DNA of 64,000 nt from Campylobacteraceae bacterium. GTDB lineage: Bacteria; Campylobacterota; Campylobacteria; Campylobacterales; Arcobacteraceae. The translations under genes were made by a program, and so were the position numbers. The notes under the pieces are model-generated. The model saw only the letters and a list, made by a program, of their open reading frames with translations, searched no databases and was not told the origin of the DNA. Location: NCBI GenBank assembly GCA_013373175.1, contig JABXII010000007.1, positions 78,528 through 142,527 on the forward strand, read 5' to 3'. This document shows positions 36,427 to 45,509 of this stretch, one piece after another (position 1 is the first letter of the stretch; each line of letters begins with the position of its first letter).

Positions 36427-37925
36427 TTAATTAAATCCTCTTCTATAGGTATTGAAATTTTTATTATTGTGTTTTTGTTTTCACTTGTAGCTGTAATTAT
36501 ACCATCTAAATGTAGGTTTATTATCATTTTACAAATGTATAATCCTAAGCCAACTCCATTCTTTTCTTCTTTGGTTGAAAAATATGGTTCAAAAATCTTA
36601 TTTAGTATTGAATCGTCTATTCCACCTGCATTATCACAAATATTAAAATATAACTTTCCATTTTCAAAACTTTGAATTATATCAATTTTTCTATTACTAA
36701 TATTGTTTTTATCAAAGTTTTCTATGGAGTTTTTTATTATATTTAAAAATACTGTTTTTAAATCCTCTTCATATGATAAAAAAGATAAATTCTTTTCTAT
36801 TTGAATACTTAACTCTAAAGAAGAGTTATCTAATTCTTTCGTGTATGAGTCTTTTATATTATCAAAAAAGTTTTGAAGATTAATCTCTTTTTTCTTAACA
36901 CTTGGTTTTAAAAACTCTGAAAAACGTTCGATTGTATTTGATAGATTGTTTGCTTCTTCTTTTATATTATCCAATACATCTAAAGTATCATCTATAGAAG
37001 GTTCATTTCCTATAGAGTATTCAAGTTCAAGTTTTTGGGCTTGTATAGAAATAAAGTTTAAAGGTTGTCTCCATTCATGGGATAATCTTTGTAAAGTTTC
37101 ATTCATAATTGAAAGTTTTGATTGCTCTTGAAGAAGTTTATTTTTTATATCAATTTCTTTTTTTGAAGTTTCAACTTGCTTACTTAATATGCTAAGTTCA
37201 TCTTTAGATGTAACATCACTTGTAATATCAAATAAAAGATATGTATAGCCAGTAATATCTCCATATTTATTGAAAATAGCCTTTGCTTTCATATTTAACC
37301 AAATAGCTTCATTTAAACTATTTTTACCTTTTATCTTTCCACTATACTCTTGAAAAGTAAGTAAAGATTTATTGATATTTTTAAAAACTATAGGGTCAAT
37401 ATCTTCATGTATTATTTTGCTATAGTGTTCTCCAATTAAAGATTTTTTGTCAAAAGAAAAAAACTCTAAAAAAGCTTTACTAATCTTTGTTATATGTCCA
37501 TGAAGATCTGTATGCATAGAAAGTACAAAATCATCAATAATTTGTTCATCTGAGATATTACTAGTAATATCTTTTGTATTTATAACAAAAAGATTTCTAT
37601 TTAGCATTGAAGAGATAGTTACTTTTAAAAATATCTTTTGATTATCTTTTCTTAAACAAGCAATATCTATTTCAGCTTTATATTTATTCTCTTCAAAATC
37701 TTTTTTTAAAAGCTTTAAAAAAGGCTTTTTATACTCTTCTTCCATTAGGTCAATGAAAGGTTTATTTTTAAGTTCATTCTTATCAAATCCTAGCATAGGA
37801 ACAAAAGCATTATTTAAATATACAAGATTTGTATCATAATCTATGATTCCAATACCGTCCCAAGAGTTGTTTATTATTTCTTGCAGCTCTTGATTATTTC
37901 TTTGTAATTTTTCTATTTCATTCAT
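36423..37925 (-). CDS. Soluble multi-PAS histidine kinase
   Basis: 500 aa without membrane helices. Two PAS domains (about 10-120 and 130-240), a short coiled coil (about 245-275), and a kinase core with His283 in LSHEWRQPLNF. The N-box is NIIKNSIENF and the lid NGVGLGLYICK. The H-box has HEW where its relatives have HQW. It overlaps kdsB by 4 nt. Stimulus unknown; the tandem PAS layout suggests redox, light or ligand sensing in the cytoplasm. Divergent from polA. Confidence 0.92.
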   Translation of the reverse strand: MNEIEKLQRNNQELQEIINNSWDGIGIIDYDTNLVYLNNAFVPMLGFDKNELKNKPFIDLMEEEYKKPFLKLLKKDFEENKYKAEIDIACLRKDNQKIFLKVTISSMLNRNLFVINTKDITSNISDEQIIDDFVLSMHTDLHGHITKISKAFLEFFSFDKKSLIGEHYSKIIHEDIDPIVFKNINKSLLTFQEYSGKIKGKNSLNEAIWLNMKAKAIFNKYGDITGYTYLLFDITSDVTSKDELSILSKQVETSKKEIDIKNKLLQEQSKLSIMNETLQRLSHEWRQPLNFISIQAQKLELEYSIGNEPSIDDTLDVLDNIKEEANNLSNTIERFSEFLKPSVKKKEINLQNFFDNIKDSYTKELDNSSLELSIQIEKNLSFLSYEEDLKTVFLNIIKNSIENFDKNNISNRKIDIIQSFENGKLYFNICDNAGGIDDSILNKIFEPYFSTKEEKNGVGLGLYICKMIINLHLDGIITATSENKNTIIKISIPIEEDLIK

Positions 37926-38026
37926 TGTTAGTAAATAAACCTTATTTTCAGTTCTTTTTATTATAATATAATATCTTTAAACAAGAGTACTTTATTTAAA
38001 AAATATAATTTTGAGAGAAACATTTT

Positions 38027-40729
38027 ATGAAAAAAACAATTACAGTTATTGATACATTTGGATTTTTATTTAGAGCTTATTATGCACTACCACCTTTAAA
38101 ATCTAAAAATGGTTTTCCTACAGGACTTTTAACAGGATTTATGAATTTTATTTCAAACATAGGAAGAGATTTTCAAACTGATTATCTAGTATTTGCACTT
38201 GATTCAAAGGGTGATACTTTTAGAAAAGAAATTTATAATGAATATAAATCACATAGACCTGATGTACCAGAGGATTTATTAAAACAATTACCAGTTGCAA
38301 TTGATTGGATTGAGAAAATGGGATTCCAAATTGCTATGGAAGATGGATATGAAGCCGATGATGTAATAGCTTCAATTGCAAAAGATGCAAAAGAGAAGAA
38401 TCTTGAAGTTAGAGTTGTTTCTCATGATAAGGATTTATACCAATTAATAGGTGATAGTGTTTATTTATTTGACCCTATCAAAAAATCAGTAGTAGATGAG
38501 CAAAAGTGTTTTGATAAATATGGGGTAACACCAGCGCAATTTACAGATTATCAATCTCTTTTAGGGGATAGTGCTGATAATGTTCCTGGAGTAAAGGGAG
38601 TAGGTGCTAAAACAGCAGAAGCCTTAATTAAACAGTTTGATAATCTAGATAATATCTATGCAAATCTTGATAATATTGAAAAAACAAGATGGAAAAACTT
38701 ACTTACAGAAGGTAAAGACTTAGCATATGTTTCTAAGAAGCTTGTAACACTTTATACAGAGTGTCATTCAATTGAAGATATTGAAAAATATGTTTTACCT
38801 CAAGAAAACCCTGTTTTAAAAATTGCAGATACTTTAATGGAATATGATTTAAATAGAATTATCTCAAAAGTTGAAAAAGATGGATTAAGTTATAAAACAT
38901 CGATTCCTAAAGGGTATGAAGAAAAGCCTGTTGAAGTAAAAAAAGAATTAAAAACAGAGTATATTTTATTAGATGATGAAAAAAAGCTTTTAGAAGTTGT
39001 TTCCTCAATCCCTGAAATAGCTATTGTTGCTTTTGATACAGAAACAACAGATTTAGATGTTAGAAATGCTTCTTTAGTAGGTTTCTCTTTCTCCTATGAA
39101 GAAGGGATAGGTTATTATGTCCCAATTGGGCACTACTATTTAGGTGTACCAAATCAAATATCAAAAGAAGTTGCAAAACAAGCAATAGAAATTTTAAATA
39201 AAAGAAAACTTGTACTACAAAACTTTAAATATGATTTTGCAATTGTAAAAAATCAATTAGGAATAGAGTTAAATCTTTTTGCTGATACAATGATTTTAGC
39301 TTGGCTATTAGATACAAGTTCAAAAATTGGGCTTGATGCACTAGCTTTAAAATATTATGACCATGAAATGATTAGTTTTAAAGATGTAGTAAAAAAAGGT
39401 GAAAATTTTTCAAATGTAGATATAAATGAAGCTTGTAAATATGCTGCTGAAGATGCTGTGTTTACTAGAAATATTTACTTTAAACTTACTGATGAATTAA
39501 AAGAAAAAGGTTCAGAAAATCTTATTACTTTAGCCCATGAAGTTGAGTTTGAGTTTATATACATACTTGCAAATATGGAAAATAATGGAATAAAACTAGA
39601 TATTAAAAAGTTAGAAGAATTAAAAGAAAAAAATAATAAACATATACAAGAACTAAAAATAAATATTTATGAGAAAGCAGGTGTTGAGTTTAATATCAAT
39701 TCTCCAAAACAGCTTGGAGAAGTATTATTTGATACTTTAAAACTTCCTCCTTCTAAAAAAACAAAAAGTGGATACAGTACAAATGAGTTTGTATTACAAA
39801 AATTATATGATGAACACGAGGTAGTACCTTTAATTTTAGAGTATAGAGAGAGTTTTAAATTACAATCAACTTATATTGAACCTTTATTAGAATTGGCTCT
39901 TAAAAATGACAAAAATAGAATACATACATCATTTTTACAAACAGGAACAGCAACAGGAAGACTTAGTTCAAAAAGTCCAAACCTACAAAATATACCAGTT
40001 AGAACACCTGCAGGTTCTTTAATTAGAGGTGTTTTTATTCCTGAAGATGGTTATAAATTAGTTGGTATTGACTATTCTCAAATTGAGTTAAGGCTACTTG
40101 CACATTTTAGTGAAGATAAAGCTTTAGTGGATGCTTTTAACAATAATTTAGATATCCATCATCAAACAGCGGTAAAAATCTTTGGAGAAGAAGAAGCAAA
40201 AGAGAAAAGGTCAATTGCAAAATCAATTAACTTTGGATTACTTTATGGAATGGGAAGTAGAAAACTTGCTGATACTTTAGGTATATCAACAAAAGAAGCT
40301 AAGCAATATATTGAATCATATTTTAAAGCCTTTGTTAGTGTAAAAGATTACTTTAAATCTGTTGAAGATGGGGCTTTAGAAAATGGCTATGTTGAAACAT
40401 TATTAAAAAGAAGAAGACTTTTTGACTTTGATTCTGCAAATGCAATGATGAAAGCTGCATACTTAAGAGAATCGGTTAACACGCTTTTTCAAGGAAGTGC
40501 TGCTGATTTAATTAAACTTGCAATGATTAAAATTTTTAATGAATTTAAAGATAATGAAGATATAAGAATGCTACTTCAAATCCATGATGAACTTATCTTT
40601 GAAATCAAAGAAGAAGAAGTAGATAAAATAACTAATAAATTAGTAGAAATAATGGAGAATATTTATTCTTTAAAAATACCTCTAAAAGTCTCAAAATCAA
40701 TTGGTAATACATGGCAAGAATTGAAATAG
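38027..40729 (+). CDS. polA: DNA polymerase I
   Basis: 900 aa. The 5'-3' nuclease (about 1-290) has DGYEADDVIASIA, VVSHDKDLYQL and GDSADNVPGVKGVG. The 3'-5' proofreading domain (about 320-500) keeps its DxE motif (FDTETTDLD) and later Asp in AAEDAVFT, so it appears active, unlike in some bacteria. The polymerase domain has GIDYSQIELRLLAH, IAKSINFGLLYGMG and LLQIHDELIFEI. It fills gaps and removes RNA primers. ATG with a weak GAGAGAAA upstream. Single gene, divergent from the PAS kinase. Confidence 0.97.
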   Translation: MKKTITVIDTFGFLFRAYYALPPLKSKNGFPTGLLTGFMNFISNIGRDFQTDYLVFALDSKGDTFRKEIYNEYKSHRPDVPEDLLKQLPVAIDWIEKMGFQIAMEDGYEADDVIASIAKDAKEKNLEVRVVSHDKDLYQLIGDSVYLFDPIKKSVVDEQKCFDKYGVTPAQFTDYQSLLGDSADNVPGVKGVGAKTAEALIKQFDNLDNIYANLDNIEKTRWKNLLTEGKDLAYVSKKLVTLYTECHSIEDIEKYVLPQENPVLKIADTLMEYDLNRIISKVEKDGLSYKTSIPKGYEEKPVEVKKELKTEYILLDDEKKLLEVVSSIPEIAIVAFDTETTDLDVRNASLVGFSFSYEEGIGYYVPIGHYYLGVPNQISKEVAKQAIEILNKRKLVLQNFKYDFAIVKNQLGIELNLFADTMILAWLLDTSSKIGLDALALKYYDHEMISFKDVVKKGENFSNVDINEACKYAAEDAVFTRNIYFKLTDELKEKGSENLITLAHEVEFEFIYILANMENNGIKLDIKKLEELKEKNNKHIQELKINIYEKAGVEFNINSPKQLGEVLFDTLKLPPSKKTKSGYSTNEFVLQKLYDEHEVVPLILEYRESFKLQSTYIEPLLELALKNDKNRIHTSFLQTGTATGRLSSKSPNLQNIPVRTPAGSLIRGVFIPEDGYKLVGIDYSQIELRLLAHFSEDKALVDAFNNNLDIHHQTAVKIFGEEEAKEKRSIAKSINFGLLYGMGSRKLADTLGISTKEAKQYIESYFKAFVSVKDYFKSVEDGALENGYVETLLKRRRLFDFDSANAMMKAAYLRESVNTLFQGSAADLIKLAMIKIFNEFKDNEDIRMLLQIHDELIFEIKEEEVDKITNKLVEIMENIYSLKIPLKVSKSIGNTWQELK

Positions 40730-40773
40730 TATTTAAATAGTGTATTATAAATTTATTTTTAAATAATTTTTCT

Positions 40774-40802
40774 TTGACAATTTGAATTATTTTAGATAAA
40801 AT
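40774..40802 (+). promoter_or_regulatory. Near-consensus sigma-70 promoter
   Basis: TTGACA (40774-40779) and TAAAAT (40797-40802) are separated by exactly 17 bp, 30 nt before the regulator gene at 40833. A full -35 box is rare in this phylum, so strong or constitutive expression of the downstream four-gene unit is likely. Confidence 0.7.
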
Positions 40803-40832
40803 GCTAAAAATTATTAAGTAAAGAGTGATGTT

Positions 40833-41531
40833 ATGCTTAAAACTTTAAAGAATATAAGAAAATTATACAATGCAAAATTACTTGTTATAAGTAATGACAA
40901 TGAAGTGAAAAATAGTATTGAAGTTGAGTTCGATGAATATTTTAGAGAATTAGTATTAGTTAAAAGTTCTCATGAAGCAATAGAGTTATTAAAAAATCAG
41001 AACTTTGATATGGCAATTATTGATACAAATGTTGAATCAAAAGATTTTGATGAAGCATGCTCAGGTATTACTAAAGTAGCGCCAACTCTTCCTAAAATAG
41101 TTATTTCAGATAGAGGAAGTAATGAAGATATTGTAGTAGCAATTAATAATAGTGCTTATACTTTTTTAACAAAACCTTTAAGACCTGAAGATATTAAGTT
41201 ATCTGTTATCATGTGTTTGAACCAAACAAAAAGAGGTGATAAAGTAGAGTTTAACAATGGAATTTACTTTGATGAATATAGAGACCAATTCTTTAAATCT
41301 GGTGGAAGTTTAGTTGACTTTACAAGATTAGAAAAAGGATTTATGAAACTTCTTATTTCTAAAAGAGGTGAAGTTGTTGATTACGATACAATTAAAGATG
41401 TTGTTTGGAAAGGCAAAAATATGTCTATTTATACAATGAGAAATATTGTTAATAAAATTAGACAAAAAACTTATTATGAGATTGTTAGAAATCATTCTAA
41501 TAAGGGTTATACACTAGAATTTAAAGAATAA
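40833..41531 (+). CDS. Atypical OmpR-family response regulator
   Basis: 232 aa. The receiver-like domain (about 14-130) keeps Asp64 (AIIDTN) and the TKPL lysine, but the acidic pair that binds magnesium is changed: the segment reads LVISNDNEV instead of VEDDE. Phosphorylation may thus be weak or absent. The C-terminal winged helix (about 145-232, MSIYTMRNIVNKIRQ and NKGYTLEFKE) is intact. No kinase is adjacent. It has a near-consensus promoter and heads an apparent operon with two small proteins and a receiver-PAS protein. It may be an orphan regulator acting by level rather than by phosphorylation. Confidence 0.88.
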   Translation: MLKTLKNIRKLYNAKLLVISNDNEVKNSIEVEFDEYFRELVLVKSSHEAIELLKNQNFDMAIIDTNVESKDFDEACSGITKVAPTLPKIVISDRGSNEDIVVAINNSAYTFLTKPLRPEDIKLSVIMCLNQTKRGDKVEFNNGIYFDEYRDQFFKSGGSLVDFTRLEKGFMKLLISKRGEVVDYDTIKDVVWKGKNMSIYTMRNIVNKIRQKTYYEIVRNHSNKGYTLEFKE

Positions 41532-41550
41532 TATTTTGCTGAAGTAACAT

Positions 41551-41754
41551 ATGGAAGAAAAAATATTATCTAAAAGTGAATTAGTTCAATTATTTGAAGA
41601 CGAAGTTATTATTGATACAAATAAGGCTTGGTTGATGGATGGTAAAGAGGTTGAAATAATTGCTTTACATGATGTTGAACCAAAATATTTACAAGATGTA
41701 ACTAATGCTAAATTTTATAAAATAATACCGAAAGAAGAGGGGAGAAGATACTAA
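41551..41754 (+). CDS. Conserved small protein of unknown function (67 aa)
   Basis: 67 aa, acidic, with no Cys, membrane segment or known motif (LVQLFEDEVI, WLMDGKEVEIIALHDVEPKY). It lies 19 nt after the atypical regulator and its stop overlaps the next ATG by one base. The conserved context suggests a partner of the zinc-ribbon protein, but function is unknown. Codon use resembles its neighbours. Confidence 0.6.
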   Translation: MEEKILSKSELVQLFEDEVIIDTNKAWLMDGKEVEIIALHDVEPKYLQDVTNAKFYKIIPKEEGRRY

Positions 41755-42014
41755 TGTCACATTGTCCATACTGTGGTAAAAAGATTGCTATGAGTAAAGC
41801 TTTTTGTTCAAGAAGCTGTAAAGAGAACTATTTTCAATTAATTGCAATACAGGTACCAAAACCATTTTTAAAAAGAATTTTTGTTTTTTGTACTCCAGAA
41901 CAAAGAGAAGTGGAAATTGAAAACTTTGGAAATAGACATGGCTGGAGAATTGATCTATTGCAAAAGAAAATTGAAGAACTGGCAATAGAATATGGATACA
42001 TCGAGTCAAATTAG
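41754..42014 (+). CDS. Zinc-ribbon small protein (86 aa)
   Basis: 86 aa. An N-terminal zinc ribbon has CPYCGKK and AFCSRSCKE (Cys-x2-Cys and Cys-x3-Cys) within the first 25 residues, followed by a helical region. AGGGGAG-type Shine-Dalgarno lies upstream and the stop overlaps the receiver-PAS gene by 23 nt, so they are translationally linked. It is probably a small nucleic-acid- or protein-binding factor. Confidence 0.7.
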   Translation: MSHCPYCGKKIAMSKAFCSRSCKENYFQLIAIQVPKPFLKRIFVFCTPEQREVEIENFGNRHGWRIDLLQKKIEELAIEYGYIESN

Positions 42015-43278
42015 TCAGTTCACTGACACAATTTTAAATCAATCTACACTATTATATTTAGAACCAAATGAAGAAATAAGAAAAGATACTTTATCAACCC
42101 TTGAAAAAGTTTTTAAAAAAGTTTTAGTTGGCTGTGATGGTAAAGAGGGACTAGAACTTTTTCATAATAATAAATCAGATATTGATCTGATTTTAACTGA
42201 TATTGAAATGCCTAATCTTGATGGAATTGAATTTATTTCACAAGTTAGAGAAGAAGACAATGACATACCAGTTCTTGTTGTTACTATTTTTAATGATATT
42301 AATCAACTAATAAATACAATTAAACTAAAGATAACAGACTACATAGTAAAGCCTATTCAACTTAATACAACACTAAAAATCATGCATAAAATCTTAGAGG
42401 ATTTAGCAAATAAAAAAGTTGTAGAAAAACAAAGAAATGAACTGGTTATCTATAAAGATATTTTAGATAGAGAAAACTTAGTAAGTGAAACAGACTTAGA
42501 TGGGGTTATAACTTATGCAAATGATATTTTCTGTGAAGTTTCTGGTTATACAAAAGAAGAACTTATTGGAAAGCCACACAATATAGTTAGACACCCTGAT
42601 GTCTCAAGAGGTGTTTATAAAAATCTTTGGGAAACTATTCAAAATAAACAAACTTGGAAAGGGAAGTTAAAAAACTTAGCAAAAGATGGAAGTGTTTATT
42701 ATGTACAAGCAACTATTTTTCCTGTTTTAGACAATGAAGGAAATATTGAAAAATACGTTGGAAGTAGATTTTTAATAACTGAACAAGAAGAAGAGAAGCA
42801 TAAATTAAAAAAATATATTATGCATCAAAAGTCTCAAAAAGTAAAACATGAAAAACAACTTCAAGAAGAGTTTAATGATGCAGTTCTTGCAGCAAAAATG
42901 GAAACTGATGAAAAAATGGCCAAATTTATTCAAGGTCTTAATGATCAGATAAAGTCTCTTAGGGAAAAACATAGCGATGATAAGGGAAGAATTCTTTCAT
43001 TAGAGCGAAAATATAAAGAGTCTAATGACAAGCTAGATAAGATGCAAAAGGCATATCAAGAAAAAGTAGAAAAACTTCATAAAACTGCTGTTGTATCACT
43101 AGAAAAATATAATAGTTTTAAAAAGAAAAATGCTTTAATAACAGAAAAAATAGAAAAGTCTCAAGAAGCAATTAAAACTTTACAAGGTTATATTGATGAG
43201 TATAGAAAGAAAATTGCTGACTTAGAAGATTTACTTGAAGCTTACGAGAAACAGTTTGGAAAGATTACCGTTAGGTAG
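41992..43278 (+). CDS. Receiver-PAS-coiled-coil signalling protein
   Basis: 428 aa. Receiver (about 18-135) with Asp70 (LILTDIEMP) and Lys in IVKPIQ; the acidic pair is EP instead of ED/DD. An Aer-like PAS (about 155-270) carries ELIGKPHNIVRHPDVSRG and KNLAKDGSVYYV, which in Aer binds FAD. A long coiled coil fills residues 275-425, with no enzymatic or DNA-binding output. It may act as a scaffold or adaptor. The start overlaps the zinc-ribbon gene. Its PAS strongly resembles that of the kinase at 53356-54555. Confidence 0.88.
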   Translation: MDTSSQISQFTDTILNQSTLLYLEPNEEIRKDTLSTLEKVFKKVLVGCDGKEGLELFHNNKSDIDLILTDIEMPNLDGIEFISQVREEDNDIPVLVVTIFNDINQLINTIKLKITDYIVKPIQLNTTLKIMHKILEDLANKKVVEKQRNELVIYKDILDRENLVSETDLDGVITYANDIFCEVSGYTKEELIGKPHNIVRHPDVSRGVYKNLWETIQNKQTWKGKLKNLAKDGSVYYVQATIFPVLDNEGNIEKYVGSRFLITEQEEEKHKLKKYIMHQKSQKVKHEKQLQEEFNDAVLAAKMETDEKMAKFIQGLNDQIKSLREKHSDDKGRILSLERKYKESNDKLDKMQKAYQEKVEKLHKTAVVSLEKYNSFKKKNALITEKIEKSQEAIKTLQGYIDEYRKKIADLEDLLEAYEKQFGKITVR

Positions 43279-44089
43279 TCTTTCTCTTTTTGTCTATAAC
43301 AAGAAGAACACTTAAACTTAGAACTGCAAAAATACTAGATATTAACATTCCCATTGTTAACCAATCACTATAGATAAATCCTAACTGAACATCAGGTTGT
43401 CTAAATAGTTCTGCAATAATTCTTGCAATAGAGTATAAAACTCCATACATAATTGCTAATTGTCCATCAAAGCTCTTTTTGTTTCTAAAGTAATAAAGAA
43501 TAGCAAATATTAATAGTCCTTCTAAAACTGCTTCATAAAGCTGCGAGGGATGTCTTAAAACACCATTTACACTAATAGCCCAGGGAACATCCGTAATTCT
43601 TCCTACTAGCTCTTGATTAAAGAAGTTACCAATTCTACCAAATACATATCCTGCACTAATACCAAGCACTGCAATATCTGCTAAGAACCAAAAAGATACT
43701 TTCTTCTTTTTACAAAATAGTATTGAAGCAATTAAGAAGCCAATAAATGCTCCATGATAACTCATTCCTGAAATTCCTGTGAATTCACCATTTATAAAAG
43801 GATTAAATATTTGCCACGGATGAGTTAAATAATACGTAGTATTAGGGTCATAAAAAATTATATAACCAAGTCTTGCACCTAAAATAACACCTAATTCTAC
43901 CCACCAGATATAAGAATCAAAAAGGTCTGAAGAAATAGGTAAATTATCTTTTCTTATTAGCCATTTTGCTACAAATATTGCAGAAAGTAAGGCTAGGGCG
44001 TACATAATCCCATACCAATGAACGTTAATAGAGCCTATACTTATTGCAATAGGATCAAAATGAGAATATATATTTTGCCAAAATTCCAT
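43271..44089 (-). CDS. lgt: Prolipoprotein diacylglyceryl transferase
   Basis: 272 aa with seven membrane helices. Family motifs are MSYHGAFIGFLIA, GRIGNFFNQELVGR, RHPSQLYEAVLEG and RIIAELFRQPD. It transfers diacylglycerol from phosphatidylglycerol to lipobox cysteines, serving among others the two small lipoproteins in this window. Its ATG overlaps the Fe-S protein stop (TAATG), so the genes are cotranscribed. It ends overlapping the convergent receiver-PAS gene by 8 nt. Confidence 0.97.
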   Translation of the reverse strand: MEFWQNIYSHFDPIAISIGSINVHWYGIMYALALLSAIFVAKWLIRKDNLPISSDLFDSYIWWVELGVILGARLGYIIFYDPNTTYYLTHPWQIFNPFINGEFTGISGMSYHGAFIGFLIASILFCKKKKVSFWFLADIAVLGISAGYVFGRIGNFFNQELVGRITDVPWAISVNGVLRHPSQLYEAVLEGLLIFAILYYFRNKKSFDGQLAIMYGVLYSIARIIAELFRQPDVQLGFIYSDWLTMGMLISSIFAVLSLSVLLVIDKKRKTT

Positions 44090-45384
44090 TAGTCTATAGC
44101 TTCTGCAATTAATTCAATTGGGTTTTTAAACTCTACATCAACATCAGCTAAATGCAATGAGTTTGTAATTTGCATTCTACAGGCAGAACATTCAGCACTA
44201 ACAATTTGAGCTTTTGTATCTTTAATCATTGCAGCTTTTGGTAGTCCTGCAGCTTTTGCAAAGTCATATTTCTCTGTTTGCATAGTAACGCCACCAAATC
44301 CACAACATCTATTTGAATCACTCATCTCTTGTAGGTTGTAGTTTTGTTTTAAAAGATTTCTTGGTTCTTGCCATACACCTTGCATTTTTTTAGCATGACA
44401 TGGGTCGTGGTAAGTTACAAGTTCATTCATCTTTTTATCAGACTTAGCTAAAATCTCTTTTAATTGAGTATTGTTTTCAAGCCATTTCGTAGCCATATAT
44501 ACTTTTTTAGAGATTTTAGCTGCTCTTTCTTTCCATTGGGGTTGATCATGCAAATAATGTTCCCAATCTTGGTTTATCATAGCAGAACATGTTGCTTCTG
44601 GAATAATAATTGCATCTACATCATCAATCCAAGTTTCAAAGTACTCAATATTATGTTTTATTAAAAAATCAACAGTATCAAAGGCCCCTGTAAAATATGC
44701 AGGTGCACCACAACATAGTTGTTTTTTAGGTATAAAAATATCAAGTTCAAGTTTTTTAAGAATTTTTACTAAAGAATCACCAGTTTTAGTATATGTATAA
44801 TTACTCATACAACCAATAAAAATAGCAACCTTATTTTTCTTTTCATTTACTACTTCTTTCTTTTTAGCAACAATATTTTCAGGGTATTTGTTTAAAAAAG
44901 ATTTTGAGTCAGCATAAGGTAAAGCTCTATCTTTTTTTACAATTGGTAAAGAAAATCTAGGAAGTGCTGATTCTTTTTTGTCATTTATCTTTAAAGCACA
45001 TGTTTGGAACATCCAACCAAGTTTTGATAAAAAGTCCATAGTTTTTCTATGTCTTAAAAGGAAGAAGAATAGTCTTTTATACCAAGCTATTCCATATTTT
45101 TGAGCAATATCGCTTCTTACTTGCTCAATAATCATATCAGTTGGTAAGTCATTTGGACAAACTTCAACACAGTTAGTACATAGAAAACATGACTCAAAAA
45201 TATCTTTTGCATTTTTATCAAGTTCTAATTCATCTCTTTTATATGCACCTAATAAATCAATAAAACCTCTTGGTGATGTTGCTTCATCTTGGTTAATATT
45301 AAAAATAGTACATACAGGTTTACATTTACCACATTTCACACAATCGTCTGAAATAGCAGTATAATCAAATTTTTCCATAGCCAC
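44089..45384 (-). CDS. CCG-domain Fe-S oxidoreductase subunit (GlcF/LutA/GlpC-like)
   Basis: 431 aa. Two N-terminal 4Fe-4S motifs (CVKCGKCKPVC and CFLCTNCVEVC) are followed by two CCG domains (LCCGAPAY and RCCGFGGV) that coordinate a further cluster. This layout is used by electron-transfer subunits of glycolate, lactate and glycerol-3-phosphate dehydrogenases and by heterodisulfide-reductase-like proteins. No FAD or substrate subunit is next to it, so the partner is unknown. The GTG at 45382-45384 is chosen, because AAGG sits 8 nt upstream; an ATG two codons later is also possible. First gene of a transcript with lgt. Confidence 0.85.
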   Translation of the reverse strand: MAMEKFDYTAISDDCVKCGKCKPVCTIFNINQDEATSPRGFIDLLGAYKRDELELDKNAKDIFESCFLCTNCVEVCPNDLPTDMIIEQVRSDIAQKYGIAWYKRLFFFLLRHRKTMDFLSKLGWMFQTCALKINDKKESALPRFSLPIVKKDRALPYADSKSFLNKYPENIVAKKKEVVNEKKNKVAIFIGCMSNYTYTKTGDSLVKILKKLELDIFIPKKQLCCGAPAYFTGAFDTVDFLIKHNIEYFETWIDDVDAIIIPEATCSAMINQDWEHYLHDQPQWKERAAKISKKVYMATKWLENNTQLKEILAKSDKKMNELVTYHDPCHAKKMQGVWQEPRNLLKQNYNLQEMSDSNRCCGFGGVTMQTEKYDFAKAAGLPKAAMIKDTKAQIVSAECSACRMQITNSLHLADVDVEFKNPIELIAEAID

Positions 45385-45483
45385 TTTTATAACCTTAGTT
45401 ATTAGTTTAAAATTTATTATATTTATTAATTTGTGGGGATTATACTATAAAAAGTGTTAAGAGTTAGTGAATAATTTGAAGAA

Positions 45484-45509
45484 TTTCTAAGACTAAATTG
45501 TCTTAGAAA
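45484..45509 (-). terminator. Hairpin at the hemN 3' end
   Basis: TTTCTAAGAC and GTCTTAGAAA form a perfect 10-bp stem with a 6-nt loop, overlapping the last codons of hemN. T-content after it is moderate. Confidence 0.6.
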
